Source of the DNA: Circinella umbellata
Taxonomy: Eukaryota > Mucoromycota > Mucoromycetes > Mucorales > Lichtheimiaceae
Assembly (NCBI GenBank): GCA_025093555.1
Contig: JAIWNF010000062.1
Coordinates: 124,001 to 188,000 of the forward strand
DNA: 64,000 nt
Direction of reading: 5' to 3'
Made by a program: the position numbers and the translations under genes. Of the stretch, positions 36,640-49,556 are shown one piece after another. The notes beneath the pieces were generated by a model. That model worked only from the letters and a program-made list of their open reading frames with translations, was not told the DNA's origin and searched no databases. Every line of letters starts with the position of its first letter. Within the stretch, counting starts at the first letter, position 1.

Positions 36640-38000
36640 GATCTTCATGTTGACGTTGAATCCTCAGGAACCCGTTTTTTAACAGTAAAGACATTGTTTG
36701 AATTGGGTTTCTGCTGATTGTTTTTTAAAATGATAGTTTGTCTAACTCTCCTTTAGCTCGAGCTCCTGTTGCACCTTCTGTTTTTACATGCTGTTCATCC
36801 ACTAGATGATCTAGTCGCTTCTGCCTGTAATATAACGTCTTTATTATTATTTTCTTTCGTACGACCAGCTGCTGTCCCATACAGTTGCTTCATCGTACAC
36901 AATACTGTCATATGAATTGCTACCAATCGGTTCTTCGGTCAAAGAATCCCTTAAGCCTTCATTAGTAAAAACTCTTGTACTTGTTCTTGTACTTCGTTAT
37001 GTTCGAATCATTTAGTTGCAACTATACTTGCATAAAGTATTCTGAATGTCGACTACATATCTGGATATAAATGGTATTTGTGACAAATTTATACATATCT
37101 TCATTCATAGTAGGTTGTGGTTATTTGGCTTTCAACAACCGTACTTCTTCTACCTCTGACATTTGATACTACTGGTTCAATAACTTCAGCATCAGTAACT
37201 CTGCGTGTGTATCCCTTTTGAAAAATACTTGGGCTATTATGAATATTAATAATGTCATTTTACTATTATTTATAATTGACCAATTAAGAGAGTATCTAGT
37301 TTCCTTAGTTATTGGTACGAACTTGGAGCCGTTCCTTGGCTTACTACAAAAGGTAAAGAAGAGGATAATCCCATATTGTGCTTTTCTTTTCGTTTTGTGA
37401 GCCGTGCTCGTGTCTTCATCCAGAACCAACAAAGCTATTTCAACCAGAATGCAAACAATAATGAGCACACCAGACCCTCCACACAATCATAGATCATGCA
37501 AAACTTCCAATTTCTTACCTTCATAAACTTCTACTACTTGTGATCTGAAAGTTTTAGAATATTAGTATATTTTGTTGTTGTTGTTAAACCCTATTGTTGA
37601 AAACGATCTTCAAAAATCCTAACTATGTGCATCAATTGTGTCGTCAAATCATTGCGGACACTTCCAAGATCATTATCAAAACAATGCCTTGTTAAGATGG
37701 TCGTTGATGTCTGAAATCACATACTTGCTTCCACTAATTGTAACTCGTAGTTTGTAACAGACTCACATCATTGTATTTGTTTCATGATTGCTAAGCGCCG
37801 CAACACTCGCTCGTTACTGTTGGGGAATTCGCAAGTTAGATGTTAAACCAATCAATTCCTGTAGCGCCTGTGAAATCCGTCAGCCTGGTGTTTTTGTTAA
37901 AGTGTATTATCTTTCTTCGTCAATTGTTTCCTTTAAATCTATGGTATAGACAGAATCATTGTGTTACTCCTCACTTTTTGCATTAGACATGTTTATTGTT
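36640..38000 (-). pseudogene. unrecognised decayed protein-coding gene
   Basis: Reverse-strand coding-like segments appear in order from about 37990. First is MSNAKSEE, stop, HNDSVYTIDLKETIDEER, stop, then RISQALQELIGLTSNLRIPQ, stop, and RASVAALSNHETNTM, all in one frame. Then come CFDNDLGSVRNDLTTQLMHI and VRIFEDRFQQ (about 37690-37590), and farther on KRLDHLVDEQHVKTEGATGA followed by RAKGELDKLSF (about 36830-36730). The repeated TAA/TGA stops in an otherwise sensible frame point to an old gene of a helical, charged protein rather than chance. I do not recognise the family. It could be an accessory gene of the neighbouring transposons or a lost host gene. Confidence 0.35.
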
Positions 38001-39939
38001 TTCTTTTTGTTAAAAGAACAAGGAGTTTTTTTTTGTAAAAGACTAAAGAGTCCTTTTTTTTATATAATCACACGTCGGAATTCAAGGGGTGTAACTAGGT
38101 TGAGATAAGGAATCGGAGGAAGAGTAAATGGGGAAAGGATAAAATAATGCGAGCCTGCACTGAGGTTTAGTATGACACGTAAATAGCACAACGAGAAAGA
38201 GAGACACGGGAAAAGAGAGAACAAGGAGTCATTATTAACAGGAGAAAAAAAAAAGACTTTACTGCATTTCATAGCTCCACTCATTTTTCGCGTTTTCACT
38301 GTTTAACAAGTTTCAATAAGCTTAAATAAGTTTCCACAACTTCATTGTCAAGAAAAATAATGAACAAGTTCTATAAGTTTGCAGAAACTTCTTTAAGAAA
38401 TCCCAAGATCCACTAGTTTTAACAGGATCGAACAAGTTATTTTCCCATAGTGTAAATGGTTGATACTAAGCCAACTCATTTTTGTTAAAAACGCTTGGCT
38501 AGTGTTTGAACAATGCCTGAATCTAACCCATCGTCGTTTATAATAATACATGATTAGTGCGTGAATAATGCCTCAACCCAACCAGCTCATTTGAGTTTAA
38601 TACTTAAATAGGGGTTGAATAATGTTTAAAATTTGATACTTGAATAATACTTTTGTAATGCCCGAATAGTGCTTTAAATTTAATGCTTAGATGATGCATT
38701 TAAATAATACTTCAAATTTAATGCGTGATTAATGGCTGACGAATGTTTTGAAATAATGATTGAATACAGCATATGCCAAGCATAATTCATGCACTATTTA
38801 ATATTCAGGCATTATCTTTTATGCTGTGTTATATATACCAAACAAAAGCAAAAACTTTGAGCCGAGAATCAGTAACATGGTTTCTCAATTACTATCACTA
38901 TCACTATTATTATTATTTTTAGTATTATTATTTACATGGTAGTAGATAACATACGTATATGTCGCTGTTGTTGAGAGCTCATATTTCTATATAAAAGTAA
39001 GAAACGTAAATACAAATGTCAATACAAATATGCTATCCTTGACTTTTTTTTATAGATTCAGTTATACAGCATACGGGAATTGTTTGGGTGTGTTTTCATG
39101 ATGCTGGTTACTAGTATAAAATCTCTATATGGTTTGGTGAAAAACTACGTCTATTACAAGACAGGTCTTATGTATCGGGCGAAAAAAATAGAATAATGGA
39201 AGGTTTAATCTTATTAAAATTGCGAAATCCATACGACGCCAACGTTTAAGGTGCCATATTATTTCTCTTATTACACAAAATTAGAAACCTTCAACTTATA
39301 ATAAAAATCTATTAATGTAATTCCGTAACAATAGAAACAATCTTTGTCCTTTTTTAGGTACCCATGGTATAAATAAATAAATAAATATTTTATCATATTT
39401 TATTTTGTTGTTAGACGAGTGGGGGGAGGGAGGGTATAGAGAAAAGCGAGAAGATCAACTAATATACTATAGGTATATGCACTCCTGCTTGTAAATGGTA
39501 GTCCGACACATAAGAACTATTGATTATTAGTTCATAATGCAGAAGGAGGAGATTAAAACACAGTCTATAATTTATACAGCGTGAGAAACTATATGTCTTT
39601 TAAACATCGAGTTAAGTTACTGAACTCACAGGTTCTTTCTATTGTTCATCTTCAATGAGAATTATTCACTCTATGTTAAATGGAACGATAAACTTCCAAA
39701 TAAATAAACAAATAAATTATACTTTTGAATGTTGATGCGGCGTTGTTGCTGAGCGCTGCACCCCCGATCAATTTCATCCACTTTTGGAAGATAGAGATTA
39801 TGATCTTAATTGGGGGGAGAGAGAGTGGAGTAGAAAAAAAAAAGGAGAGAAACACCTCCAAGCATTTTAAACACAATTTTCTACCTTGTCAGTCTTCTTT
39901 TTTCTTTCTTTTTTCTTTTTTTCTTTATCATGTTTCTTA
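38001..39939. other. gene-free stretch with degenerate repeats; promoter of transporter
   Basis: No supported gene. It contains the short degenerate repeat array at 38490-38830 and an AT-rich stretch from 38830 to 39600. Purine- and then pyrimidine-rich sequence just upstream of 39940 (aaaaaaaaaaggagag, ttcttttttctttcttttttc) is the likely promoter and leader of the amino-acid transporter. The short open frames at 38060-38299 (-) and 39725-39940 (+) have no motif. Confidence 0.45.
38490..38830. repeat. degenerate short direct-repeat array
   Basis: Many variants of a unit near TAATGCTTGAATTTAATG recur at uneven 15-30-base spacing: gaacaatgcctgaat, gtgaataatgcctcaac, gttgaataatgtttaa, cttgaataatac, gcccgaatagtgc, tttaatgcttagatgatgc. 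The last part (about 38770-38822, with gcataattcatgc and caggcattatc) carries the unit in the opposite orientation. It may be a decayed satellite or the inside of a TIR element; no ends were found. Confidence 0.55.
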
Positions 39940-42504
39940 ATGAATCAACCTACTTCACAAACACCCGAACCCATTCCAGACGAAACAATTGCCAACATTG
40001 TTCAACAGCATTTGGTAACTGATTCTTCTCATGATGCATCGTCTTCAACTGATCCAGGATCACCAAGGAATAACAGCAACGTCAACACTGACCATAATTA
40101 CAATATCAGCCCAAGTTTCAGTGATAGTTCTACGAATGAAAATGGAACAGAATTTTCTGGACGTCCTACTGAAGAAATTCCTATACCTTATCATCTACCT
40201 GGCGCAGCCATCACGCATGATATTTATGCACATACCAACACCCTACTTTCTAATGCCAATACTACAGGATCTTTACAAAGATCTAAATCAAGCACCGATA
40301 TCCGGTTCAAAGCTGGTAAGATAATACATAGTGATGATGAAGAAACTGATCCAGTTCTGGAAAATTTGGATAAGCCTGGTGGATTCAGGCGGTTCTATGT
40401 ACAACAACAAAGACAACAAGAAGACAACAGCAATATAGACGGATCTCTTAATTCTGGAAATAACAATAGTACTAATACGACAACCAGTGATACAGCAACA
40501 TCATCAACTCCGTTATTTCGACCTGTCTCAACATCGACTATTGATACCACCGATTATTCTGGTTTGCTTCAAACCGATTCATTACATTCCAGTACAATAC
40601 ATTCATTACGTGGGGTTCCCACTCGTCATTTCTTGGAATATTTGGCTATTACTTCTGTATTAGATCGATTTGCTGGTGAAAATTTATCAGACTCAGAAGG
40701 TGAAGAAGATGAGAGTGAATTTACATCAGATAGTGAAGAACAACCATTATTACAACATCAACAACAACAGATACTTCGTCGTAGACAACCATGGCGATGT
40801 CAGCATATTGGCCCATATAATAATAAGCGTTATCAGCAATATCGTCGACAGCAACAAGATATCGAAGAGTCAAGAAAGTCCACAAAAAACAAGGCCAGTA
40901 CAATGAAAACTGCATTTTTGCTTTTTAAGGCATTTATTAGCAGCGGAATTTTATTTTTGCCCAAAGCATTTTCGAATGGTGGTCTAGGATTCTCGATTGT
41001 AATACTTTATTTTATGGGAGCCGTCTCGTTGTATTGCTTTTTACTTTTATTGGATTGTAAAAAATATTACTCTGGAAGTTATGGTGATGTAGGTGGTGCT
41101 TTATATGGTCCTTGGATGCGAAGGATTGTATTATTTTCAATTGCTATTTCTCAGGTAAGTAAAGAAATATAGCTTTTTTTAATATGTTGGGGAAAAACTC
41201 AAAATGAGAAAAAAAATATGTCATCTCTTTGGGGGGGACGGCGGTGACAAACTAGGTTGGGGGGGACAGAGGAAGAGATATATCGAATAAAAAAGAAGTT
41301 TTAACAGTGCTCATAATATCATTATAGTTAGGATTCGTATGTGGTGGAACAATCTTTATTGTAGAAAATCTTATTCAAGCTATTAGATCTTTATCACATC
41401 ACTCCATCGAGTTATCAAGTAATAGCGCATTGATTTTGGTAGCTCTTTTACTAATGCCTATGGTATTAATACGTAATATTGCTAAATTATCACCGGCTGC
41501 TCTCTTCGCCGATATTTTGATTGTCAGTGGTCTTTTGACCTTATTAGCATATGATGTCTACCACATCTTTTTTGGTCATGAAGATGGGCCGATGCCCGGC
41601 CCAAATGTACAGTGGTTTTTTAATCCAAGTGCATATCCAGTATTTGTCGGTACTGCAGTTTATTCATTTGAAGGAATTGGTAAGTTTTTTTTAGTTAATA
41701 ATTGGGATTTAATAAAAGGAACTTTGTCATAATGACAGAGAAAGAGATTGTTAGAGAAAGAATAATAAGGATATGTCACTTCACCTATGCAAATAATATC
41801 TGCTTACATACTATTTATTTATATTACAATATTTAGGACTAATTATTCCAATCCGTGACGCCATGGAGAAACCGGAAAAGTTTCCGACGGTGCTGACAAT
41901 GGTCATGGTTCTTGTAGCCACTGCCTTGTGTGCTGTTGGGTCACTGGGTTATGTCGCATTTGGTACTGACGTCAATACTGTCGCCTTATTAAATTTACCC
42001 GATGGAGCATTTGGAAGCTCAATTCAACTAGGTTATGCACTTGCTGTTCATCTGACCAACCCGTTATGTTTGTTCCCAACTGTGCGTATTGTCGAACATG
42101 CATTATTTGGCGAAAGAACAGGCAAGCATAACTTACATATTAAATGGCAAAAGAACTGTCTTCGATTTGCTATTGTGGTCGTGGCTGGATTGATTGCATG
42201 GCTAGGTGCAAATGATTTGGATAAATTTATCAGTTTGATTGGCTCTATATGTTGCTGTAAGTAACCTATTATTTTGGTTAAATAGACTGTTTAGAACAGT
42301 AAAACCATGAAGCATAAAAATTAATTATCTAATTGAATATATATAGGTCCGTTGAGTTTGATTTTTCCACCCTTATTCCATTTGTGTTTGGAAAAGACGA
42401 CTGGATTCCAACGAGTCATTGACCAGATTTTAGTTGTGTTTGGTGTTGCTGTCATGTTATTCACCTTATATAACACTTCAAAAGAGTGGGGGTCACCTGT
42501 CTAG
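39940..42504 (+). CDS. amino-acid transporter of the AAAP/SLC36 type (AVT3/4-like, vacuolar)
   Basis: Four exons, 39940-41154, 41328-41679, 41837-42256 and 42347-42504, give 714 residues. About 320 N-terminal residues are hydrophilic, rich in Ser/Asn/Gln and acidic clusters (LSDSEGEEDESEFTSDSEEQ, then an LL pair), a form often seen in fungal vacuolar AVT3/AVT4 proteins. The transporter core starts TMKTAFLLFKAFISSGILFL and continues through about eleven helices, with GLGFSIVILYFMGAVSLY, VGTAVYSFEGIGLIIPIR and LAVHLTNPLCLFPTVRIVE as typical AAAP blocks. The last helix (LVVFGVAVMLFTLY) ends close to the C-terminus. It likely exports neutral amino acids from the vacuole. The start chosen is the ATG of MNQPTSQTPEP; an upstream in-frame ATG at 39886 would add a phenylalanine/serine-rich run translated from a pyrimidine leader and is less likely. 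Confidence 0.88.
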
Positions 42505-43485
42505 AAAATTATAACGATCTTTTATCAATTATCAGCTGTTTGTTTTTTCTTTCATTTACACACAAACATCTTTTATCCTTCTCCATGCCTTTATCATCAC
42601 TTCTCTTTTCTCTTTACATTTTATTTTTCAACAAGTCACGTAGCCATTTTTTTTCACTCGGTACTCTATATAACATGCACATTCACACAAATTAACATAT
42701 ATATGTATATATAGATACGTATATTCCACACAGCATCAGAGACATACAGTAGTTCATTAGTACCTTTAACTTTTATATATATCATATTTTCCCTATCTTA
42801 CACACGCATACTCTCAACGAGCATGAAAAAAAACTCAGATAATTCTGATAATTCAACCTTAGGTTGAAAGACACCAGCTATTTACAAGGAAAAAAGCTTT
42901 AGAAAGAGGGACCGTGCGAAAGATATAAACATTTATAAAGAGAAAGCTAAAATATAATATAGCAGTTAAATAGGGGGAGATTGAAAAGAGAGACTAACGA
43001 TATATGGGATTTTCTCTTTGATGGGTTTTTTTTGCCAGTGTTTATAGAATATTTTCGGGACAGGTTCTTTAATGGGCGAAAATGGGCGTGAAGAAGTTTA
43101 ATGAATAGTGTGACAGATGATAATGATGGGTTAATACCATGGCTCTTTTTTTTCTATTCTTGGTGAGTGATATAAACATTCATACTGTCATTAATAAAAG
43201 TAATTATTTGTAATAGAAATGGATGAAAGTTGTATATTTGTATAAGTTAAATGTATGTGTATGTCTAATGTGTTAAATAATAATAAAACATGTTATATTT
43301 TTTCTTTCTAAAGTTATACGTGTGAATAAATATATGTGCTGACAGTGAGTTTGAGAGTGTCAGATACGTAAAGAGAAAAATAATGGTAAAAAAATATGAA
43401 AAACAAAATGCGTGTATAATAAATGTGGGCCAGGTGTGTGTATGTACGTAGTGAATTATAATGTTAATAGAAAAACAAAAATGTT
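42505..43485. other. convergent 3' intergenic region
   Basis: About 1 kb between the stops of the transporter and the malic enzyme, AT-rich with tatatatgtatatatag near 42699. No gene, RNA or repeat unit is recognised. Confidence 0.45.
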
Positions 43486-46080
43486 TTAGTAAGGTTGATG
43501 AACCAAAGGAACATAATCAGGAATAAACATGGATCCACGAACAACATCGGCCAGTAATTCTCCAGGCTTCAACTTGGCAGTAGCAACACCTTCATCATAA
43601 GCAACTTCACAGACACGAGTACCAACAGCCAAAGCAACATTACGCAAATCTTGAACACCAGGGAATAGGATGCCTTCCTTGAGTTGACTGCGAGAAGCCA
43701 AACCAGCAATTACACGAGCAGTCTCCAAAAACATATTTGGAGTCACACGGGAAGCACGCGACACAGTGACACCCAAACCAAGGCCAGGGAAACTGTAAGA
43801 GTTATTACACTGATTAGTACGACCATATCGACCTTCACCAAGATCGACATCCTTGAAAGGACTGCCAGAAGCAAAAATGGCTCGACCGTCAGTCCACTTG
43901 AAAGCTTGTTCTGCAGAACATTCAGCATGGGTGTCGGGGTTGCTGAGTGGGAAGACAACGGGGCGTTCATGGTGTTGTGCCATGGTACGGATTGCCTTTT
44001 CGGTAAAGACACCGGGCACACCAGTAAGGCCAAGAATGACACTCGGCTTGACCCGTTCAACGACTTGATCCAAAGGTAAGCAATCAGGCATATCTTGTTT
44101 GGCATAACATGATTGACGTTCATCTAATTCATTCATACGTCTACCTTCAGGTTGAGCATCATCCACAATTTCATTGTTACCAAGCAGACCGTGGTGATCC
44201 ACCATCCAAATACGTTTGTAGGCTTCATCGCGAGTTCGTACACGACCTTGAGCGACCATACAGTCAATAATACCTTCACAAACACCAACACCTGCCGAAC
44301 CAGAACCAACACATACAATACGTTCCTCAGATAAATCATCTTGTTGGAGTCCACGTGCCTTTAAGGATGCAAGGATACCAGCGAGAGTAATAGCTGATGT
44401 GGATTGAATGTCATCATTGAAACAAGTAATCTTATTTTGATCTACAATATATATATGTAATTACGTTCAGGATACACATGATAAACTAGATGAATTGTTT
44501 GTACTACTTACACTTCTTCAATAAATTATAGGCATGGGGGTATTTGAAATCTTCAAATTGTATAAGAGCATCTATAAAAACAATAATTTAATGCATTACA
44601 GAATGTGTTAATGTTTATCTTTCCATTGTTTTCCTTTCTTAGGGAGCTCCGAAAAGAAAATATATTTATACATACTTGGCCATCGAGAAGTAACAGCTGT
44701 AACCCATTCATCAACCAATGAATAATACTCTTCACCATCTAAACGAGGATGATCCATACCGAGGTATAAAGGATCATTTAAAAGACTCTCATTGTTGGTA
44801 CCAACATCTAAAACAACAGGAAGGACGGCGCGTGGACGAATACCACCCGCAGCAACGTACTATAATTTGTCGAAAATTAATAATCTTACCGCGGAACATC
44901 CCGAAATCTTTTATATTTTTGTAGACTTACCAAGCTCAACTTTCCGATGGGAATCTATGAAAAAAAGTTAATAAAAAGGATGAGGAAAAGAAAAAAAATG
45001 ATTAGAAAATAACGATTATATTATGAAATATGAATGAAAATTATTACTACAATTTTTTACCTGCATGCCTATTCATCATAACAGTTATAGATGTGGAGGA
45101 AAGAGGAATCAGTAAAAAGGATCAAAATTAGTATACATATAAAATATAGAACTATAAAAAGAAATCGGGTTGTTTACCATTTGCGCCTAGATCACCCTAT
45201 TTTTGTAATATGATCCGATCATTAGTTTCTTTTTTTTTTTAAAGTAAAAAAGTTTTTCAACTGATATGAATATGAAGGTGTATCTTATATTAAACTTACC
45301 AAACCAAGGACACGAGAACCATCAGTTACGACAATAACATCAACCTCATCGTGAGGCCAATTGTATACCATGGCCGACATGGCACCACGATCTTGTGAAG
45401 AGAAATACATACCCCTGGATCGACGGTAAATGCTGTGCGACTTTTGACTTGCCAAACCAACTAAAGTAACATTATTATTAGATGGAAAATAATTGATATT
45501 TTTCGGCAGATTGCGGGAAATAAAAGGGAAAAAAAATCATAAAAAAAATAAGTTATCGGAGGAGAACCCTGTTTAATAATATACTCACCAGTAGGAGTGT
45601 AAATGACGCCAGATAATTCTTCCAAATTCTGAATTAATAACTTGTAAAACAGGGTTTCATTACGATCTTGCAATGAGGACAAAAAGATAAACTTATCCAA
45701 AGGAGATTCACAAGCGTCGAGATTTCGTTTTACACGTAACAATTGTTTATCCATTTCTTGTTGACGTGGAGGTACCAAGCCACGAATAGATAACCTTTCT
45801 CGTTCATTAATACTAAAAGCCGTACCTGCATATAGGTTTCATATATGAGTATCTAGGCAACTAAACTATGGAAACCATAGTAACAAGAAAAAATACCTTT
45901 GGATAAAAGTGGGTCATGAATAACATTGACTCCTCTTGAATGGGTAACTTGAACAGTCTTATCACGTCGAGGATCTAATGCTTGAATAGCCGCTGGAGCA
46001 CCATACCATCTACGACTTGTAGAAGTACGTAAACAAGATGATATTTTGGTAGAAGAATTTCGACAAGTAGTTGAAAGCAT
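43486..46080 (-). CDS. malic enzyme (NAD(P)-dependent, decarboxylating), probably mitochondrial
   Basis: Nine exons (46080-45897, 45825-45589, 45460-45300, 45196-45178, 45068-45061, 44954-44931, 44859-44676, 44571-44512, 44441-43486) join in frame to 610 residues. The enzyme converts malate to pyruvate, CO2 and NAD(P)H. Motifs in order: [83 protein letters not shown] (metal site), [17 protein letters not shown] (dinucleotide fold) and [19 protein letters not shown]. The N-terminus ([20 protein letters not shown], then TSRRWYG) is rich in Ser/Thr/Arg without acids, like a mitochondrial leader. In oleaginous Mucorales malic enzymes are discussed as NADPH source for lipid synthesis; the cofactor here is not decided. 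Exons 4, 5 and 6 are only 19, 8 and 24 bases and span the highly conserved GDLGxxGM-IPIGK loop. Confidence 0.93.
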
Positions 46081-46600
46081 ATTGTTTACTACTTTATTAT
46101 TGGGGAAAAAAAGAGATAGAAAGCTGTACAGAAAATCAAAGTAGAATAATGGAGGATAGAGCTTATTTATAAAGCAAAGAAAACCAATGTCAGCTATTGC
46201 TTGATTTGGCATATGCTGCACGCAGGACCAGAAAAAGTATACCCGATTAAAGTTTTTTTTAGAAAGTATACCATTATTCTGCTGATATCGGGGAAAAAAA
46301 GAGCTCATGCTTTCTTATTATTTATACCCCACACTTTCCCATTATTCAAGTATACCCCTGTATACTCCTATTGTTAATTTATACGCACATGTACACGCGT
46401 ATTTGATTACACATGATAAAGATAATCATACTAATACGACGACTTGAAAGTGTGATTTGTATATTCAATTGATTATGTAATATTCTTTTTTTTATTTACA
46501 AAAAAAAACATAGAAATGTGTTTGTGAAAGAGAAAGAGTAAGGGAAATAAAATAAAAGAAAGCCATTTGTCTAATTTTTTTATAATTATTATCATATAGA
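46081..46600. other. promoter of malic enzyme and 3' end of kexin
   Basis: About 520 bases between the two reverse-strand genes. An open frame continues upstream of the malic start to 46308, but its product is unlike an enzyme N-terminus. A-runs at 46098-46106 and 46499-46508 occur. No other feature is seen. Confidence 0.4.
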
Positions 46601-49556
46601 TTACGATGAAACATTATTCCTTCTGGATTCTTCTTCTGTTAATAAAGGCCGTTCATCGCCATCTTCTTCTTGATCTTCAGAATTTCTCAAAACTTGGAAT
46701 TCATAACCTGTTAGGCGACCTCCTTCAGGCGCATTCTCAGTGGATGCTAATACGGGTGATCGCCAGCCTTTTCGTTTTTGAACATACATTCCTCCTGCCA
46801 ATGTAATAATAGCGCCACTTCCAACTAATGCATATATAATTGTACTGGTACCACTCCCTGCCTCCCTCCCTTCTTCTTCATCATTGCTTGCTTGTGCAGC
46901 AGGTGATACTGATCCAGCCGTTTGAGTTTCCTTCAGGTCATCATCGTCATCATTGGAACTTGCAGTGGCTGTTGTGGTGTCAGGTACACTAGGTTTCACT
47001 CGTGTAGGTCGGCCAATCACTGTATCATCACTTTGTGATACTGACGATGCTACTGTTGATGATGAAGCAGTGGTGGGAATAAGTGTTTCCGAAAGATTTT
47101 CAATAGGTACAGCTGTTGTTTGGTTTTTTTCTGCTAATGGTGTATAATTTGGTTCACCTATAAAATTTGGATCCATTTCACCAAATAACGTCAAAGTCCA
47201 ATTGAAGAAACTACCGTTGGTTTCAGGATGGCTTACATCATATACTTGTAATATCCATTCACCCACTGGATTCTCTTCCCTATATATATATGAGACATCA
47301 TATGAGTATATGGTTTTTTTTTCGTTAGGTTGTTTAATCCCCTTCCAGATAATAACAACTAATAAATCTCTAATATTCCCTTCTTCCTTACCAATGCTTA
47401 ACAGTCATAAATTTCCAGTCTACAATCCCATCAGAGCTTTTATCAGCAGGGCGCATCGTTGCTAATTCCGAGATCACATTATTAGGGCTCTGCAAGTTAA
47501 TGACAATATCACCTCGTCGTTCATGTTCAATATTCACAGTAGCAGTAATGTGTTCCAAACGCAGCAATCCAGCCCCTTTCACCATTTCATCTGTTACTTG
47601 AACCTTGCTTTCCAATGCGTGTTTCTTTTTTTCATCCTTGGAAGAATCAGGAATGGGAATTTTTTCATGTTCGGGGTCCACAACAGGTAATTCCAAACGG
47701 GTTTGCTTGTTCACTAATTCAAATGTCTTTGCAGCTTCTACAATGGTATGCGCATCCAATTTACCATAGCCATACTTATGATTATACAATCGACCTGAAG
47801 GTAACTCTTTCCAATCTTCATCATCGGTACTGATAGGAATAGCTGTTTGGACACATAAATGTTGTAAATCGCGCCATGTTAATTCGGGACGAACAGACAA
47901 GACTAATGCAAATACACCAGCTGCAGTAGGCGCAGCAGCTGATGTACCGCCGTGATGATCAGAACATACGTTTTTACCAACATTGGTGGTATAAATAAAT
48001 TGTCCACCACCACTGGAATACGTGACGACCATTTGTGCTGAGCAACTTTCGGAATAAGGTGGATGAGCATTATTGTGGTCGATGGCACCTACTGTGATAG
48101 TATAAATACTATTGGTATAGCCGTCGAAATTGCAATTGTCGCCAGAAACAGCGCCATTACCAGTTGCAAAAACATAGATGGATCCTTTACCATCACGACC
48201 ATTTTCGATACCATTGATAAAAGCATCAGCTAAAATACCATCAGGTGCTTCCATGGTTTCCCCATTATCGGGAGGTCCCCATGAACATGAAAAGATATCA
48301 TTTTCTTGATATTTGTAATTGAGTGCTGCTGCTTCATCTGCGTCAGTAATTTCGCCAGAAAGGATACGAATACCTAAAAGTGTTATATGAATGTTTGTTA
48401 TTAGTACAAAAAGACAAAAGACAAAGTTTAAACCAACCCACCAAAAAAAGAAATCCATGGTTTTTTATTTATTGCAAAAAATTAATATGTATATCTTACC
48501 TGAAACCCGGGAATTATATGCAATACCAATACCACATATATCATTCTTTTGAGCAGCAATTTGACCAGCACATCTTGTTCCATGTGTATCATCGAATAAT
48601 TTTGGTGTAGGTAAATCTTCATGATCATTGAAATCGTATGAACCTGCAGCATACTAAGTTTTCAAATAAATATACAATCTCTTTTTTTTTGCCCTTTATA
48701 TATGTGTACTACCATTTCTGTTATTAAATATTCCCATCCAATTAACATTATTACTTACAAAGTTTTCCGCAAGATCCTTACTTTCATAATCCAAACCATC
48801 ATCCAAAATTGCAACAATAGTACCATTTCCAGTAATACCTAAATTATTTTCGTGTCAACATATTGTTCGTACACAGATATATATGCATATAAAAAAGAAA
48901 AGAATAATAATGAAAATCCATGTACCTTGTTTCCATACATCAGTAACATTAATGTCGTTACCAAAGACTTCTTGGTTTACCTAATATCATAAAACATCTA
49001 TTAAATTAATGGGTTCAATGTTTACAGATACAGAATAGCTTCATGTATATATATTATATACCAAATGCCATTGTCTTGGAAATCCAGGGTCCTTAATATC
49101 AAGCACACGTTGAGCATCTTCCATAATAGCTTGTCCCTTTGATATTTCTGTAAAAGGCGGTTCTCTAGGTAATGCTGCACGTTTTGTTCGTTGCCTAGGA
49201 ACTTGAGAATCAAGTCTTTGTACACGATCCCATAACCGTTGATTTTCATCTCTTTTATCAAATCGTTTTCGTGCTTGAAATGCTGTTACTATTGGATCGG
49301 TGTCGTCTCCTTGGGATCGTTTGTTCAAGCTGCTCTTGGGAACACTCATCATGTAATATGTTTTAAGTTCTCCAACCATGCCTTCAAATTGACCACCAAG
49401 ACTTGTAGCAACATGTTGTGCGGCTATATGTGTATCATGATCAACTTCAGGAACATGTAGAGTATAATAATGTCGATCAGGTAACCGCTTAATAATGTTG
49501 GTCGCACTAACGACATTGGTTACTATGGCTAACCAAACCCAAAAACATGGCTTCAT
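46601..49556 (-). CDS. KEX2: kexin-type proprotein convertase (Kex2-like)
   Basis: Six exons (49556-49062, 48980-48926, 48838-48759, 48653-48500, 48373-47392, 47279-46601) give 814 residues, the usual size. It cleaves secretory proproteins after dibasic sites in the trans-Golgi. A signal peptide ([15 protein letters not shown]) and prodomain end at a likely self-cleavage site, RQRTKR. The subtilisin domain has Asp about 196 ([10 protein letters not shown]), His about 233 ([11 protein letters not shown]), the oxyanion Asn in FATGNGAV and Ser about 406 ([11 protein letters not shown]). The P domain follows ([31 protein letters not shown]). Then come an acidic Ser/Thr-rich stem, one helix ([20 protein letters not shown]) and a cytosolic tail with YEFQVL, close to the YEFDII Golgi-localisation signal of yeast Kex2. 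All three catalytic residues and the calcium-type acidic loops are kept, so it should be active. Confidence 0.94.

Noticed and set aside
41964..41971. Second TGACGTCA palindrome
   Set aside because: It lies within the coding sequence of the transporter and needs no regulatory explanation.
43684..44079. Plus-strand open frames opposite the malic enzyme
   Set aside because: Shadow frames of a strongly conserved coding exon on the other strand.
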